DNA from: Streptacidiphilus fuscans | GTDB lineage: Bacteria > Actinomycetota > Actinomycetes > Streptomycetales > Streptomycetaceae | Length of the DNA: 64,000 nt | Assembly: GCF_015690355.1 (NCBI RefSeq) | Contig: NZ_JADPRT010000009.1 | Location: forward strand, 251,031-315,030 | Direction: 5' to 3' | Shown here: piece after piece, positions 47,567 through 55,880 of the stretch | How the letters are laid out: each line of letters starts with the position of its first letter | How positions within the stretch are numbered: the stretch's first letter is position 1 | The notes under the pieces: model-generated | Seen by the model: only the letters and a program-made list of their open reading frames with translations | Told to the model about the DNA's origin: nothing | The model's database searches: none | Translations under genes and position numbers: made by a program

Positions 47567-47617
47567 CCGCCGCCCGCGGCGGGCCGCTCGAAGGGTAGGA
47601 CGGTGACTACGGGGCAG

Positions 47618-47644
47618 ACGGCCCCTCCCGCACCCCGGGGCCGT
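47618..47644. terminator. Bidirectional terminator
   Basis: ACGGCCCC (47618-47625) pairs with GGGGCCGT (47637-47644), between the convergent helicase and FG-GAP protein genes. Weak outer pairing AGGACGG/CCGTCCT may extend it. Confidence 0.6.
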
Positions 47645-47757
47645 CCTTCACCGTGCGTGCCGTGCGGGCGACCCCGTCGCTCGGCGGGCTCTACTTACGA
47701 GCCTGCCGGCACCGCTCTGTCACCGCTTCGTCCGTCTGTCCGATGACCGTGCAGGAC

Positions 47758-48825
47758 TCAGTTGAGCGTCTCCGTGACCTTGGCCAGCGTGGCCGCCTTG
47801 GTCGTCGAGAGGTGGCTGAAGAGGTTGGCGGTGACCTTCCGGTTCGCGCCGACCGTCCACAGGTCCGGCACTCCGTCGCCGTTGATGTCGGCTGCCTGCA
47901 GGGTGAGGGTCGCGCCCGTGTTCCACCGGGTGGCGACCGGGTACGCGGTGTAGGTGAGCGCACCCGTGGTGGTGTTGGCCTGGAGGTTCTCCCACAGGTC
48001 CAGCTCGCCGGTGGACTGCTTCCACAGGAACATCGCAGTGGTGGCGCCACCGCCGGTGACCGGCAACTGCGTGGTGGCGATGGTCCAGTTGTTCCAGTCG
48101 GCCGTGCCGTCGGGCGTGTTGACGTTCAGCGTGACCGGAAGCCCGTACCCGGCGGGAACGTTCGCCGTGTAGATGTTGAGCCCGTACCCGTTGGTGCTGT
48201 CCCCCAGGACGCCGAGCAGATCCGGGATGCCGGTGTTCAGGCCGGAGGTGTTGCCGCCGTTGGCGACCTGGGTGGGGTTGTCGCCGTTGAGGTTCGCAAG
48301 CGACCCGCCCATCAGGAGGTTCCCACCGGCGGCGAGCGGGGAGGTGTTGCCGTTGCCGGCAAGGATCACGCCGCCCCCCGCGTGGATCCCGGCGGGGTAG
48401 TAGATCAGGACGTCCTGGTTCGCGCCGCCGGTGAAGCGTCCCGTGATCGCGGTCGCCCCGTCGAAGTCGGACGGCGAGCCGGTGCTGTTGAACCCGGCGC
48501 CGTTGACGCCGATGTCGATGGGCGACACGGCCGCGTGCCCGTTGCCTGTTCCCGGCGCCAGCCACAGACCCGAGGGCAGGCCGTTCTGCGCACCGACCGT
48601 GACCAGGTCCGGTATGCCGTCACCGGTGAGGTCCCCGTCGGTGAGGTCGGGAGCCGACGTCGCTGACGTTCCGGCGGCGCTGCGAACGCCGGCAGCCGGT
48701 GCCAGCGGTGCCGCGGAGGCAGCGACGGGCTGCACGACGCCGGCGACGGCGACCAGCATGCCGAGTGCCGCGGTGGTCGCGAGGGTGCGTGTGATGCTCG
48801 GCCGAGGAGTGAAGGCAGAATCCAC
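47758..48825 (-). CDS. Secreted FG-GAP/VCBS repeat protein
   Basis: About 355 residues from GTG 48825, which begins a signal peptide (TRTLATTAALGMLVAVAGVVQPVAASA). The mature protein has calcium-binding FG-GAP repeats at both ends, DLTGDGIPDLVTV and DINGDGVPDLWTV, with Asn-rich beta blades between (FNSTGSPSDFDGATAITGRF, GGNLLMGGSLANLNGDNP). This suggests a single beta-propeller acting outside the cell. ATG 48877 is an in-frame alternative that would lengthen the basic N-region. Ligand or substrate unknown. Confidence 0.78.
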   Translation of the reverse strand: MDSAFTPRPSITRTLATTAALGMLVAVAGVVQPVAASAAPLAPAAGVRSAAGTSATSAPDLTDGDLTGDGIPDLVTVGAQNGLPSGLWLAPGTGNGHAAVSPIDIGVNGAGFNSTGSPSDFDGATAITGRFTGGANQDVLIYYPAGIHAGGGVILAGNGNTSPLAAGGNLLMGGSLANLNGDNPTQVANGGNTSGLNTGIPDLLGVLGDSTNGYGLNIYTANVPAGYGLPVTLNVNTPDGTADWNNWTIATTQLPVTGGGATTAMFLWKQSTGELDLWENLQANTTTGALTYTAYPVATRWNTGATLTLQAADINGDGVPDLWTVGANRKVTANLFSHLSTTKAATLAKVTETLN

Positions 48826-49030
48826 GAAGCCAACTCTCTTGTTGGGGACCGAACGGTCCCGATCGGCGATCACCATACGCTCGAAGATCGCCACGCATCC
48901 TCGAATTTCCGAGGGTGTAAAGCCGCTGACCAGCAGCGTGTTTGCCCCATTTGCGGACCTCGGCACGGACCCCTGCCGGGCTCCGTCCCAACCGCACCCC
49001 TCCCAACCGGCACCGCACACAGACATGACA

Positions 49031-49063
49031 CAGCCCCCGACCGTTGCTGCTGGTCGGGGGCTG
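49031..49063 (-). terminator. Terminator of tRNA-Ser(TGA)
   Basis: CAGCCCCCGACC and GGTCGGGGGCTG form a perfect 12-bp stem around 9 bases, followed by the 8-base gap to the tRNA 3' end. Confidence 0.85.
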
Positions 49064-49071
49064 TTCTATTG

Positions 49072-49158
49072 CGGAGTCTGTGGGATTTGAACCCACGGTG
49101 ACATCGCTGCCACGACGGTTTTCAAGACCGTTCCCTTAGGCCGCTCGGGCAAGACTCC
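49072..49158 (-). tRNA. tRNA-Ser(TGA)
   Basis: An 87-base class II tRNA. Acceptor GGAGTC/GACTCC, anticodon loop CTTGAAA (anticodon TGA), long variable arm, T loop TTCAAAT. CCA is not encoded. Confidence 0.95.
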
Positions 49159-49224
49159 TGGTGTGGGCGAGCTTGTCGTCCACGCCAGGGATCTTCTCAC
49201 GACTTCGGCGCGGTGTGGCGATGA

Positions 49225-50811
49225 TTACTGGTTGTCGCCGACCCGCTTGCCCAGGGTGACCGTGGTCGTGTGGGACTGGCCGTTGCGGGTGTAGACGACG
49301 GCGACCTTGTCGCCCGGGTGGTGGGCCCAGATCTCGCTGACCAGGGTCGGGCCGGAGTCGATCAGGACTCCGTCGAGCTGGGTGATCACGTCGCCCGGCT
49401 TGAGGCCGGCCTGGTCGGCAGGGCCGCCGGGGGTGACGGCCGGGGTGCCCTGGACCGGGGTGGAGGAGATCTTCGCGCCGTCGCCCTGGTAGCTGTCGTC
49501 GCGGAGGACGCCGAGGATCGGGTAGGTCGGGACGCCCGTCTGGATCAGCTGGGCGGCGACCCACTTGGCCTGGTTGATCGGGATCGCGAAGCCCAGGCCG
49601 ATGCTGCCGGACTGGCCGCCGCTCGTGCTGGAACTGGTGGACTGGATCGCCGAGTCGATGCCGATGACCTGGCCCGAAGCGTTCATCAGCGGCCCGCCGG
49701 AGTTGCCCGGGTTGATCGACGCGTCCGTCTGCAGCGCGTTCATGTAGGACGTCTGCGAGGTCGACTGGTCGCCCGAGGCGACCGGGCGGTTCTTGGCGCT
49801 GACGATGCCCGAGGTGACCGTGCCGGAGAGCCCGAACGGTGCGCCGATCGCGATGGTCGTGTCGCCAACCTGGACCGCGTCGGAGTCGCCGAGCGGGAGC
49901 GGGACCAGCTTTTCCTTGGGGACCGAGTCGAGCTTGATCACCGCGACGTCGTAACCCTGGGCGCGACCCACCACCGACGCGTTGTAGCTGGAGCCGTCGG
50001 CGAACTTCACCGTCAGCTTGCCGCCGCCGATCGAGGGGGCGACCACGTGGTTGTTGGTGAGGATGTGGCCCTGGGTGTCGAAGACGAAGCCCGTCCCCGT
50101 GCCGGACTCGGAGGAACCGCTCGCCTCGATGGTGACCACGCTCGGCAGCGCCTTGGCCGCGATCGCGGCGATGGAGCCCGCCGGTCGGCTGAGGCCGTTC
50201 GGGTTGCTGGCGGCCGTCACCGTGGTGCTGGAGGAGCCCGCGGTGTTGCGGCCCTCCAGCCAGGAGCCGATGCCACCGCCGACCGCGCCCGCGACGATAG
50301 CCGTGGCAGCGAGCAGCGCGATGAAGACGCCACGACGGCTGCCCGCCGACTTCGGCTTCTCGACGATCTGACCTGCGCCGAAGGGACCGACCGGGGCCTC
50401 CGGGAGCGGAGGCATGGGCGCGGCCTGCCAGATCGGCGGCTGCTGCGGAGGCTGCGGCGGCCCGGCGGGAGCCTGGGCCATCGGCGCAGGGGCAGGGGCA
50501 GCGGCAGGGGCGGGAGCCGGAGCCGCAGCCGGCGCGGGTGCCGGAGCAACGGGCGGAGCAGCCGGCGGCGCGGGCGGCTCGACGAACGGCGGCAGCGGCG
50601 CGGTGGGTGCCTCAGGCTCGGCCGGAGCCGTCGGCGGCGCGTCCGCGACCGGCGGGCGCGCCGGGGGCGCGGGGAAGCCGGCGAGGTCGGGGTCGACCGG
50701 GGGAGCGACCGGGCCGCTCGCGGGCGCCTGCTCCGCCGGACGATCCGCCGGAGTCGCATCGGGGGCGGGGCGTTCCGACCCGTCGGGCCCACCCTCGTGC
50801 TCGGTGCTCAC
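49225..50811 (-). CDS. HtrA/DegP-like membrane-anchored serine protease with PDZ domain
   Basis: A 528-residue protein. A ~165-residue Pro/Ala-rich cytoplasmic N-terminus precedes one TM segment (GVFIALLAATAIVAGAVGGG). The trypsin-like domain has His in ILTNNHVV, Asp in YDVAVIKLD and Ser in NPGNSGGPL. One PDZ domain ends the protein (AGLKPGDVITQLDGV). GTG 50811 follows AAGGAGG exactly. It should be an extracytoplasmic quality-control protease; the Pro-rich cytoplasmic tail is typical of actinobacterial versions. Divergent from the riboswitch-controlled transporter across 344 bases without any other gene. Confidence 0.93.
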   Translation of the reverse strand: MSTEHEGGPDGSERPAPDATPADRPAEQAPASGPVAPPVDPDLAGFPAPPARPPVADAPPTAPAEPEAPTAPLPPFVEPPAPPAAPPVAPAPAPAAAPAPAPAAAPAPAPMAQAPAGPPQPPQQPPIWQAAPMPPLPEAPVGPFGAGQIVEKPKSAGSRRGVFIALLAATAIVAGAVGGGIGSWLEGRNTAGSSSTTVTAASNPNGLSRPAGSIAAIAAKALPSVVTIEASGSSESGTGTGFVFDTQGHILTNNHVVAPSIGGGKLTVKFADGSSYNASVVGRAQGYDVAVIKLDSVPKEKLVPLPLGDSDAVQVGDTTIAIGAPFGLSGTVTSGIVSAKNRPVASGDQSTSQTSYMNALQTDASINPGNSGGPLMNASGQVIGIDSAIQSTSSSTSGGQSGSIGLGFAIPINQAKWVAAQLIQTGVPTYPILGVLRDDSYQGDGAKISSTPVQGTPAVTPGGPADQAGLKPGDVITQLDGVLIDSGPTLVSEIWAHHPGDKVAVVYTRNGQSHTTTVTLGKRVGDNQ

Positions 50812-51155
50812 GAATCGACCTCCTTGATACCGGACCAACGGGCCCTAGCATTCCGCAGACGCTGTCGGGGCATCGTAAGTCCCAGCCGTGCGCCTGGCAC
50901 CCCGGCCCCACGGCGGCGACCGCCTTGTTCCCGGGCTGTTCGCGCCGTGTTCCGCGCTGACCGGGAGAGCCCGAACCGGCTGCGGCCCGGCCTGACCGGC
51001 GTCCCCACCGGACGCCCAGCCCCTGGACAGCCCTTGGACGGTCACCGTACAGGCCGTACCATTCCTCGAAAACACGTACCAGCACGTACCAGCACGCGGC
51101 GACGGGTGCTGAACCTGCACCATATTCATACGCAGTCACACGCAATCACGCGCGC
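50812..51155. other. Divergent intergenic region
   Basis: No gene is supported in these 344 bases. A short tandem repeat, GCACGTACCA-type (51073-51097), lies before the riboswitch, and further down the sequence CGCANTCAC occurs twice. The htrA-like and cytX promoters must be here, but I cannot place them. Confidence 0.4.
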
Positions 51156-51261
51156 GGGAGCTTGGACCTCATTCCAGGCTGAGAGGGCAGCAGGCCGCCG
51201 GCAGGCGGCAGGGCAGCCGACCGCCTGAACCTGACCGGGTAATGCCGGCGTAGGGAGCTCT
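51156..51261 (+). promoter_or_regulatory. TPP riboswitch (THI element)
   Basis: The conserved core is plain: GGCTGAGAGGG near 51177-51187, then CCGCCTGAACCTGACCGGGT (51221-51240) running directly into AATGCCGGCGTAGGGAG. A closing helix GAGCT/AGCTC pairs 51158-51162 with 51256-51260. It ends ~11 bases before the cytX-like ATG, so thiamine pyrophosphate would repress translation, perhaps by hiding the ribosome site. Confidence 0.93.
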
Positions 51262-51271
51262 GCAGACGGCC

Positions 51272-52726
51272 ATGTCCGCAACCCTTCAGCACGACCCCGA
51301 CCACCTGGGCGCCGCGTCCGCGCACGCCGCCGAGGCGCCGTTGGTCCTCGACACCGCCCCGCCCCGCACCCTCGGCTTCCGCGAGCAGGGCGCGTTCTGG
51401 GCCAACCTGGGCGTCAGCCTGATCGGCTTCTCCAGCGCCGCGACGGTGATGGTCAACTCCAGCAACAAGGACCTGGCGCTGGCCGCCTCGTTCACCGCGA
51501 TCATCGTCGGCACGGTCATCGGCACGCTGATGCTGGCGCTGGCGGCGATCATCGGCACGCGGACCGGCGCACCCGCCATGGCCGTGCTGCGCGGGCTGTT
51601 CGGGACCAGGCTGTCCTACGTCCCCACCGTGCTGAACATCGTCCAGTGCGTGGGCTGGGGCGTCTACGAGCTGACCGTGATCACCCAGGGCGCGCAGGCG
51701 CTCTACGGCGGCGTGCCGCGCTGGGTCTACGTGCTGGCCGCCGGGGCGCTGACGACCGCGATGACGATCCGTCCGCTGGGCTCGATCGCGGTGCTGCGCC
51801 GCTACGTGGCAATCGCGGTCGGCGTCTCGATGCTCTTCTTCACCGTCCAACTGGTCCGCCACGGTGTGCACAACCCCGGTGGGAACAACTGGAACGGCTT
51901 CCTCTCCGCGACCGACTACGTGATCGCGGTCTCGATCTCCTTCGTGCCGCTGGCCGCCGACTACACCCGGCACTCGCGGACCGTGAAGGGCTCGTTCTGG
52001 GGCACCTTCACCGGCTACACGGTCGCGCAGATCTGGTGCTACATCGTCGGAGCGATCGCGTTGACCCAGGTCGGCGGCGACCCGAACAAGATCTTCTCGA
52101 CCTTCACCGGGCTGACCGCCGGGTGGGTCTTCTTCCTGGTGCTGGTGCTGCGTGAGGCCGACCAGTCCTTCGCGAACGTCTACTCGACCGCGATGTCGCT
52201 GCACAACCTCTTCCCGAGGGTGGACCGGCGCTGGCTGGCCGGCGGGATCGGCGTGCTGGTCACGGCGGTCGCGCTCAAGGTGACCACGCTCGGTGCGAAC
52301 TACCAGACCTTCCTCGGCCTGATCGGCGCGGTCTTCGTGCCGCTGCTCGCGGTGCTGGCGGTCGACTTCTTCCTCGGCCGCGGCCGGGACGGCTGGGACA
52401 TGTCCGAGCAGGCGCCGACGCGCTGGCTGGTGCTGCTGCCGTGGGCGATCGGCTTCCTGCTCTACGAGCTGATCTCGCCCGCCGCGTTCCCGTGGTCGTG
52501 GTGGACCAACTTCTGGGCGGACGCGCAGACGGACACTCACATCCACCCGACGTTCTGGACCTCGGCCTCGCTCTTCTCCTTCCTCGCGGCGGGCGCGGTG
52601 ACGCTGGCACTGACCCCGGTGCTGCGGAAGCGGTCCAACGCGGAGGCGGTCGCGTCGAAGGACGCGCCGCCGAAGGACCCGACGGCGGGGGACCCGACGG
52701 CCGGGGATGCCGCGACGGAGGCGTGA
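51272..52726 (+). CDS. cytX: Cytosine-permease-family transporter, putative HMP transporter CytX
   Basis: A 484-residue NCS1-family permease with 12 TM segments. LGFREQGAFWANLGVSLIGFSS begins TM1. FVPLAADYTRHSRT after TM6 is typical of purine/pyrimidine permeases. The tail is Ala/Pro/Asp-rich. NCS1 proteins behind a TPP riboswitch are assigned to uptake of the thiamine precursor hydroxymethylpyrimidine (CytX). That link, made by the riboswitch, is strong. The glycerophosphodiesterase gene 78 bases downstream is probably separate. Confidence 0.88.
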   Translation: MSATLQHDPDHLGAASAHAAEAPLVLDTAPPRTLGFREQGAFWANLGVSLIGFSSAATVMVNSSNKDLALAASFTAIIVGTVIGTLMLALAAIIGTRTGAPAMAVLRGLFGTRLSYVPTVLNIVQCVGWGVYELTVITQGAQALYGGVPRWVYVLAAGALTTAMTIRPLGSIAVLRRYVAIAVGVSMLFFTVQLVRHGVHNPGGNNWNGFLSATDYVIAVSISFVPLAADYTRHSRTVKGSFWGTFTGYTVAQIWCYIVGAIALTQVGGDPNKIFSTFTGLTAGWVFFLVLVLREADQSFANVYSTAMSLHNLFPRVDRRWLAGGIGVLVTAVALKVTTLGANYQTFLGLIGAVFVPLLAVLAVDFFLGRGRDGWDMSEQAPTRWLVLLPWAIGFLLYELISPAAFPWSWWTNFWADAQTDTHIHPTFWTSASLFSFLAAGAVTLALTPVLRKRSNAEAVASKDAPPKDPTAGDPTAGDAATEA

Positions 52727-52804
52727 GACGCGGAAGGGCGTGACGCGGGAGGGGACGCCGACCGCGTTCACCTGGGGTACACGCACGCCACCTATGGTGG
52801 GGGC

Positions 52805-53629
52805 GTGCATCCCCAGCCAGGCCCGACCGCGTCCGTCCCCAACCGGTCCACCACCCGCGTCATCGCCCACCGCGGCGCCTCCGGCACCTACGCCGAGCAC
52901 ACGCTTGCCGCGTACAAGCTGGCGATCGAGCAGGGTGCGGACGGACTGGAGTGCGACGTCCGGCTGACCGCCGACGGTCACCTCGTCTGCGTCCACGACC
53001 GCACCGTCAACCGGACGTCGAACGGGCGCGGCGTCGTCTCCACGCTCGAACTCGCGCAGCTGTCCGAGCTCGACTTCGGCGGCTGGAAGGCGGGCGAGGT
53101 CGAGGAGACCGACTGGACGACGGCCGACCACACGTCGGTGCTCACCCTGGAGCGCCTGCTCGAACTCCACGCCGACGCGGGCCGTCCCATCGAGCTGGCG
53201 ATCGAGACGAAGCACCCGACCCGCTACGCCGGGCTGGTCGAGAAGCGGCTGATGGAGCTGCTGCGCCGGTTCGGACTCGTCCCCCACAAGGGCGAAGGTC
53301 CGTCCCCGGTACGGGTGATGAGCTTCTCGCAGCTCTCACTGCGGCGGATCCGGCAGATGGCGCCGGAGCTGCCGACGGTCTTCCTGATGGAGCGGGTGCT
53401 GCCGTGGCTGCGCGACGGCTCGCTTCCGCACGGGGCGCGGATCGCGGGTCCCGGCATCGACCTGATCCGCGCCAACCCCGGCTACGTGGCGGCCCTGCAC
53501 CGGGCCGGACACCGGGTCCACGTCTGGACGGTGGACGAGCCGGAGGACGTCGAGCTCTGCCTGCGCCTGGGCGTCGAGGCGATCATCACCAACCATCCGC
53601 GGCGGGTGTTGGACCAACTCGGGAGATAG
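52805..53629 (+). CDS. Glycerophosphodiester phosphodiesterase
   Basis: A 274-residue GDPD-fold hydrolase that splits glycerophosphodiesters to glycerol-3-phosphate and alcohol. The N-terminus has VIAHRGASGTYAEHTLAAY (catalytic His), GADGLECDVRLTADGHLVCVHD (metal Glu/Asp and second His) and PIELAIETKHPTRY (metal Glu). The C-terminus has HVWTVDEPEDVELCLRLGVEAIITNHP. No signal peptide is visible, so it acts in the cytoplasm on lipid or teichoic-acid breakdown products. GTG 52805 is the likely start. Confidence 0.92.
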   Translation: MHPQPGPTASVPNRSTTRVIAHRGASGTYAEHTLAAYKLAIEQGADGLECDVRLTADGHLVCVHDRTVNRTSNGRGVVSTLELAQLSELDFGGWKAGEVEETDWTTADHTSVLTLERLLELHADAGRPIELAIETKHPTRYAGLVEKRLMELLRRFGLVPHKGEGPSPVRVMSFSQLSLRRIRQMAPELPTVFLMERVLPWLRDGSLPHGARIAGPGIDLIRANPGYVAALHRAGHRVHVWTVDEPEDVELCLRLGVEAIITNHPRRVLDQLGR

Positions 53630-53730
53630 GACCCATCCCGGCCGATGGATGCACAGGTCACTCCGGAATGGCTGGAAATTCCTCTGGATCGTGGCTGGAA
53701 AGCCATTCCGAACCCCCGATCGAATGCGTA

Positions 53731-53750
53731 GCGTCACTATTTGGTGACGC
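53731..53750. promoter_or_regulatory. 7-bp-arm dyad before the ATPase gene
   Basis: GCGTCAC-TATTTG-GTGACGC lies 130 bases before the RsbW-like ATPase start in a 251-base gap. The AT-rich loop and position suggest an operator. No regulator is assigned. Confidence 0.4.
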
Positions 53751-53880
53751 GCTGTGAAATGCGCTGCGCGCGCCCTCTTCGAGCCCCCGGAAAGCGCGCC
53801 AAGGTGCGGAGTTTTCCGTTTTCGACTTGCCCTTACCGGGCATTCACACCCTGGCGCAAGACGAAGGAGGAGGTCCGGGG

Positions 53881-54402
53881 GTGGCCGTGGTGGTGGCGCA
53901 TGAGGTGCCGACTTCTTCGTCGACCATGGCAGTGCCACATGGTCCGGAGAGCGTACGGACGGCGCGTCGTAGGCTGCGCGAGGATCTCGGTGAGCACTTG
54001 GTGCCCGAGGGCGTGATAGACGACGCGGTACTGATCCTCTCGGAACTGCTGAGCAACGCGTGTCGGCACGCGAGACCGCTGGAGCGGGAACACGGGCCCG
54101 TGACGGGGCTCGTGGGGACGCTGGCGGAGGAGCAGGAAGAGGTCCTGGTCGGCTGGGAACTGCACAGCGACGGTCTGCTGACCGTCGCTGTGACGGACGG
54201 CGGCGGCCCGACCCGCCCGCGGCGCGCGGCGCCGTCGCTCACCGCGAGGGGTGGGCGCGGCCTCGGGATCGTCGGCCAACTCGCCTCGGAGTGGGGCGTC
54301 CGCGACGCGCCCGGCGAGGTGACGGTGTGGGCGGTGCTGCGCGTGCGCGCACGCCACGCACGCAGGGACGCGGAGGCGGAGACCGCGGCGGCAGCGAGCT
54401 GA
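53881..54402 (+). CDS. RsbW-like ATP-binding protein (GHKL family)
   Basis: A 173-residue single-domain HATPase_c protein from GTG 53881, preceded by GGAGGAGG. Motifs: SELLSNACRHA (N box), VAVTDGGGP (G1, DxGxG) and GRGLGIVGQLASEWGVR (G2). Stand-alone ATPases of this kind, in dozens per streptomycete genome, act as anti-sigma or anti-anti-sigma partner kinases. It lacks its own sigma or antagonist neighbour. A second one lies at 61768-62352. A dispersed inverted repeat follows 20 bases after the stop. Confidence 0.87.
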   Translation: MAVVVAHEVPTSSSTMAVPHGPESVRTARRRLREDLGEHLVPEGVIDDAVLILSELLSNACRHARPLEREHGPVTGLVGTLAEEQEEVLVGWELHSDGLLTVAVTDGGGPTRPRRAAPSLTARGGRGLGIVGQLASEWGVRDAPGEVTVWAVLRVRARHARRDAEAETAAAAS

Positions 54403-54422
54403 ACCCGACGGCGCGCGGGGAA

Positions 54423-54548
54423 GTTGCACTATCAGGGGCGCGGGGAACTGCGCGACAAGCCACCCACGCAGCTGGCCGGCCGATCGAGCAGGGCCATCCG
54501 CACGTCAGTGGTGTCTCGCGCAGTTCCCCGCGCCCCTGATAGTGCAAC
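54423..54548. repeat. Dispersed inverted-repeat element, copy 2
   Basis: Arms 54423-54455 and 54516-54548 are perfect complements, with GTTGCAC at the tip, ATCAGGGGCGCGGGGAACTG inside and CGCGA at the foot. They enclose 60 bases. Same family as 18424-18551, differing mainly by GGGG in place of GAGG. Confidence 0.88.
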
Positions 54549-54649
54549 CGCACGCGGCGGCCTCAGTAGACGTACCCCGGGCCCACCGTCAGACCCGTAC
54601 GCTCTCCCGGAGGGAATCAGTTCCGTCCGTTCCATCGGGAGTACGCACC

Positions 54650-55621
54650 ATGGCCAAGAAGAAGGCCCCGCTCACCACCACCCCCGTCACCGACGGGCCC
54701 GTGCCCGTTGTCGGCGCGCGCGAGGCGTGCCCCTGCGGGTCGGGGCGGCGGTACAAGGCGTGCCACGGGCGTGCCGCCGCGCACGCCGTCGCGGAGCTGG
54801 TGCAGCGGCCGTTCGAGGGGCTGCCCGGGGAGGGCGACTGGGTCGCCCTGCGCGAGCTGGTCCCCGCCGCGACCGTGCCGCTGACGGTGAACGCCGAGAC
54901 GCTGGCGACGGCCGAGGGTGACGTTCCGTCAGTGACGCTGGTGACCGTGCTCCCGATGGCCTGGCCGGCCATGCGTCGGCAGGACGGCAGCATCATGCTC
55001 GGGCTCCAGACCCAGACCTCCTCCGGCGACCTGAGCCGGGACCTCGCGGACGCGCTGGTCCAGGCGCTCGCCACCGAGCCGGGCAGCCCCGTGCCGCCGC
55101 GGCGTCCCGCGCCCGAGGGGCCGCGTCTGCAGCAACTGCTGGACCTGGACGCGCCGTTCGAGCCGACCGTGCACACCGGGTTCGAGTACTGGCTGGAGGA
55201 CGCCTCGGCCGCGACCGGCGAGGTCGCCGCCTCGCTGGAGCAGGCCAACGCCGCCGTCATCCCGACCGAGAAGCTGGAGTCGGTGCCGCAGGCGTACTGG
55301 TGCGCCGCGCCGGACCGGAACCACCTGCGCTGGGTGATGCTGCACGAGGAGGAGGCGCTGCTGGACGCGCTGGCCAAGCTGGCCGCCTCGGGCGAGGCCT
55401 CGCTGGGCGAGGGGACCAAGCTGGTCGGCTCGTTCCGGGCGCACGGTCTGGTCGTGCCGGTCTGGGACCTGCCGCAGTCGATGACCCCAGCGGACTGCGA
55501 GAAGCCGGCCGCCGCGTTCGCCGAGCGACTGGCCGCCACGCTGGAGCGCGGGGGCGCACTCAGCGTGGAGGAGCGGAAGGCGCGCGCCGGTCTGGTGAAC
55601 CGCCAGGTCACCCTCAGCTGA
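54650..55621 (+). CDS. DUF5926 protein with SEC-C zinc motif
   Basis: A 323-residue cytosolic protein. The N-terminal SEC-C motif CPCGSGRRYKACHGR (~29-43) binds zinc. The remainder is the DUF5926 domain, actinobacteria-specific (WVALRELVPAATVPL, FEYWLEDASA, WVMLHEEEALLDALAKLA, ARAGLVNRQVTLS at the C-terminus). SEC-C in SecA contacts SecB and ribosomes, so a link with translation or export is possible but unproven. ATG 54650 is secure; no strong ribosome site (GGGAG). It is always a single gene in memory of related genomes. Confidence 0.85.
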   Translation: MAKKKAPLTTTPVTDGPVPVVGAREACPCGSGRRYKACHGRAAAHAVAELVQRPFEGLPGEGDWVALRELVPAATVPLTVNAETLATAEGDVPSVTLVTVLPMAWPAMRRQDGSIMLGLQTQTSSGDLSRDLADALVQALATEPGSPVPPRRPAPEGPRLQQLLDLDAPFEPTVHTGFEYWLEDASAATGEVAASLEQANAAVIPTEKLESVPQAYWCAAPDRNHLRWVMLHEEEALLDALAKLAASGEASLGEGTKLVGSFRAHGLVVPVWDLPQSMTPADCEKPAAAFAERLAATLERGGALSVEERKARAGLVNRQVTLS

Positions 55622-55693
55622 ATTAGCGTCACCTATTGCTACACAGGTAACGGCGACCGGAGCGGACTGCCCGTCAGTCCGCTCCGGAATACC

Positions 55694-55707
55694 GTGATCT
55701 GCGTCAC
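55694..55707. promoter_or_regulatory. Crp-type site GTG-N6-GTCAC
   Basis: GTGATCTGCGTCAC matches the streptomycete Crp motif (GTG-N6-GNCAC) exactly and also has the GTGA-N6-TCAC symmetry of classical CRP. It lies ~73 bases after the DUF5926 stop, directly before a structured, terminator-ending stretch. Confidence 0.55.
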
Positions 55708-55835
55708 ATACCTTGGACGAAGCCGGAAATTCCGGGGAAAGACTTCGCCCCAGGGAATTTGCTTGCGGCCCGGAATTTGTTACGGTTTAAACAGCCCGGT
55801 CGCTGGTGCATCCCCCGTCGCCAGCGGCCGGGCCT
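55708..55835 (+). ncRNA. Possible small RNA ending in a strong terminator
   Basis: The stretch between the Crp-type site and 55835 has a nested hairpin (CGAAG...CTTCG around CCGGAA-A-TTCCGG, 55718-55747), an AT-rich middle (TTGTTACGGTTTAAAC) and a 13-bp stem 55794-55806/55821-55833 whose loop contains CCCCC, followed by CTTTGCTTGC. The DUF5926 gene ends 87 bases before it. An independent small RNA or a long 3' UTR are both possible; the strand follows from the T-rich tail. Confidence 0.45.
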
Positions 55836-55847
55836 TTGCTTGCTACC

Positions 55848-55873
55848 CGGAGGGTTGGCAACACCACCCTCCG
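55848..55873 (-). terminator. Terminator of the prim-pol gene
   Basis: CGGAGGGT (55848-55855) pairs perfectly with ACCCTCCG (55866-55873) around 10 bases, 8 bases beyond the minus-strand stop. Confidence 0.6.
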
Positions 55874-55880
55874 AGGGACC

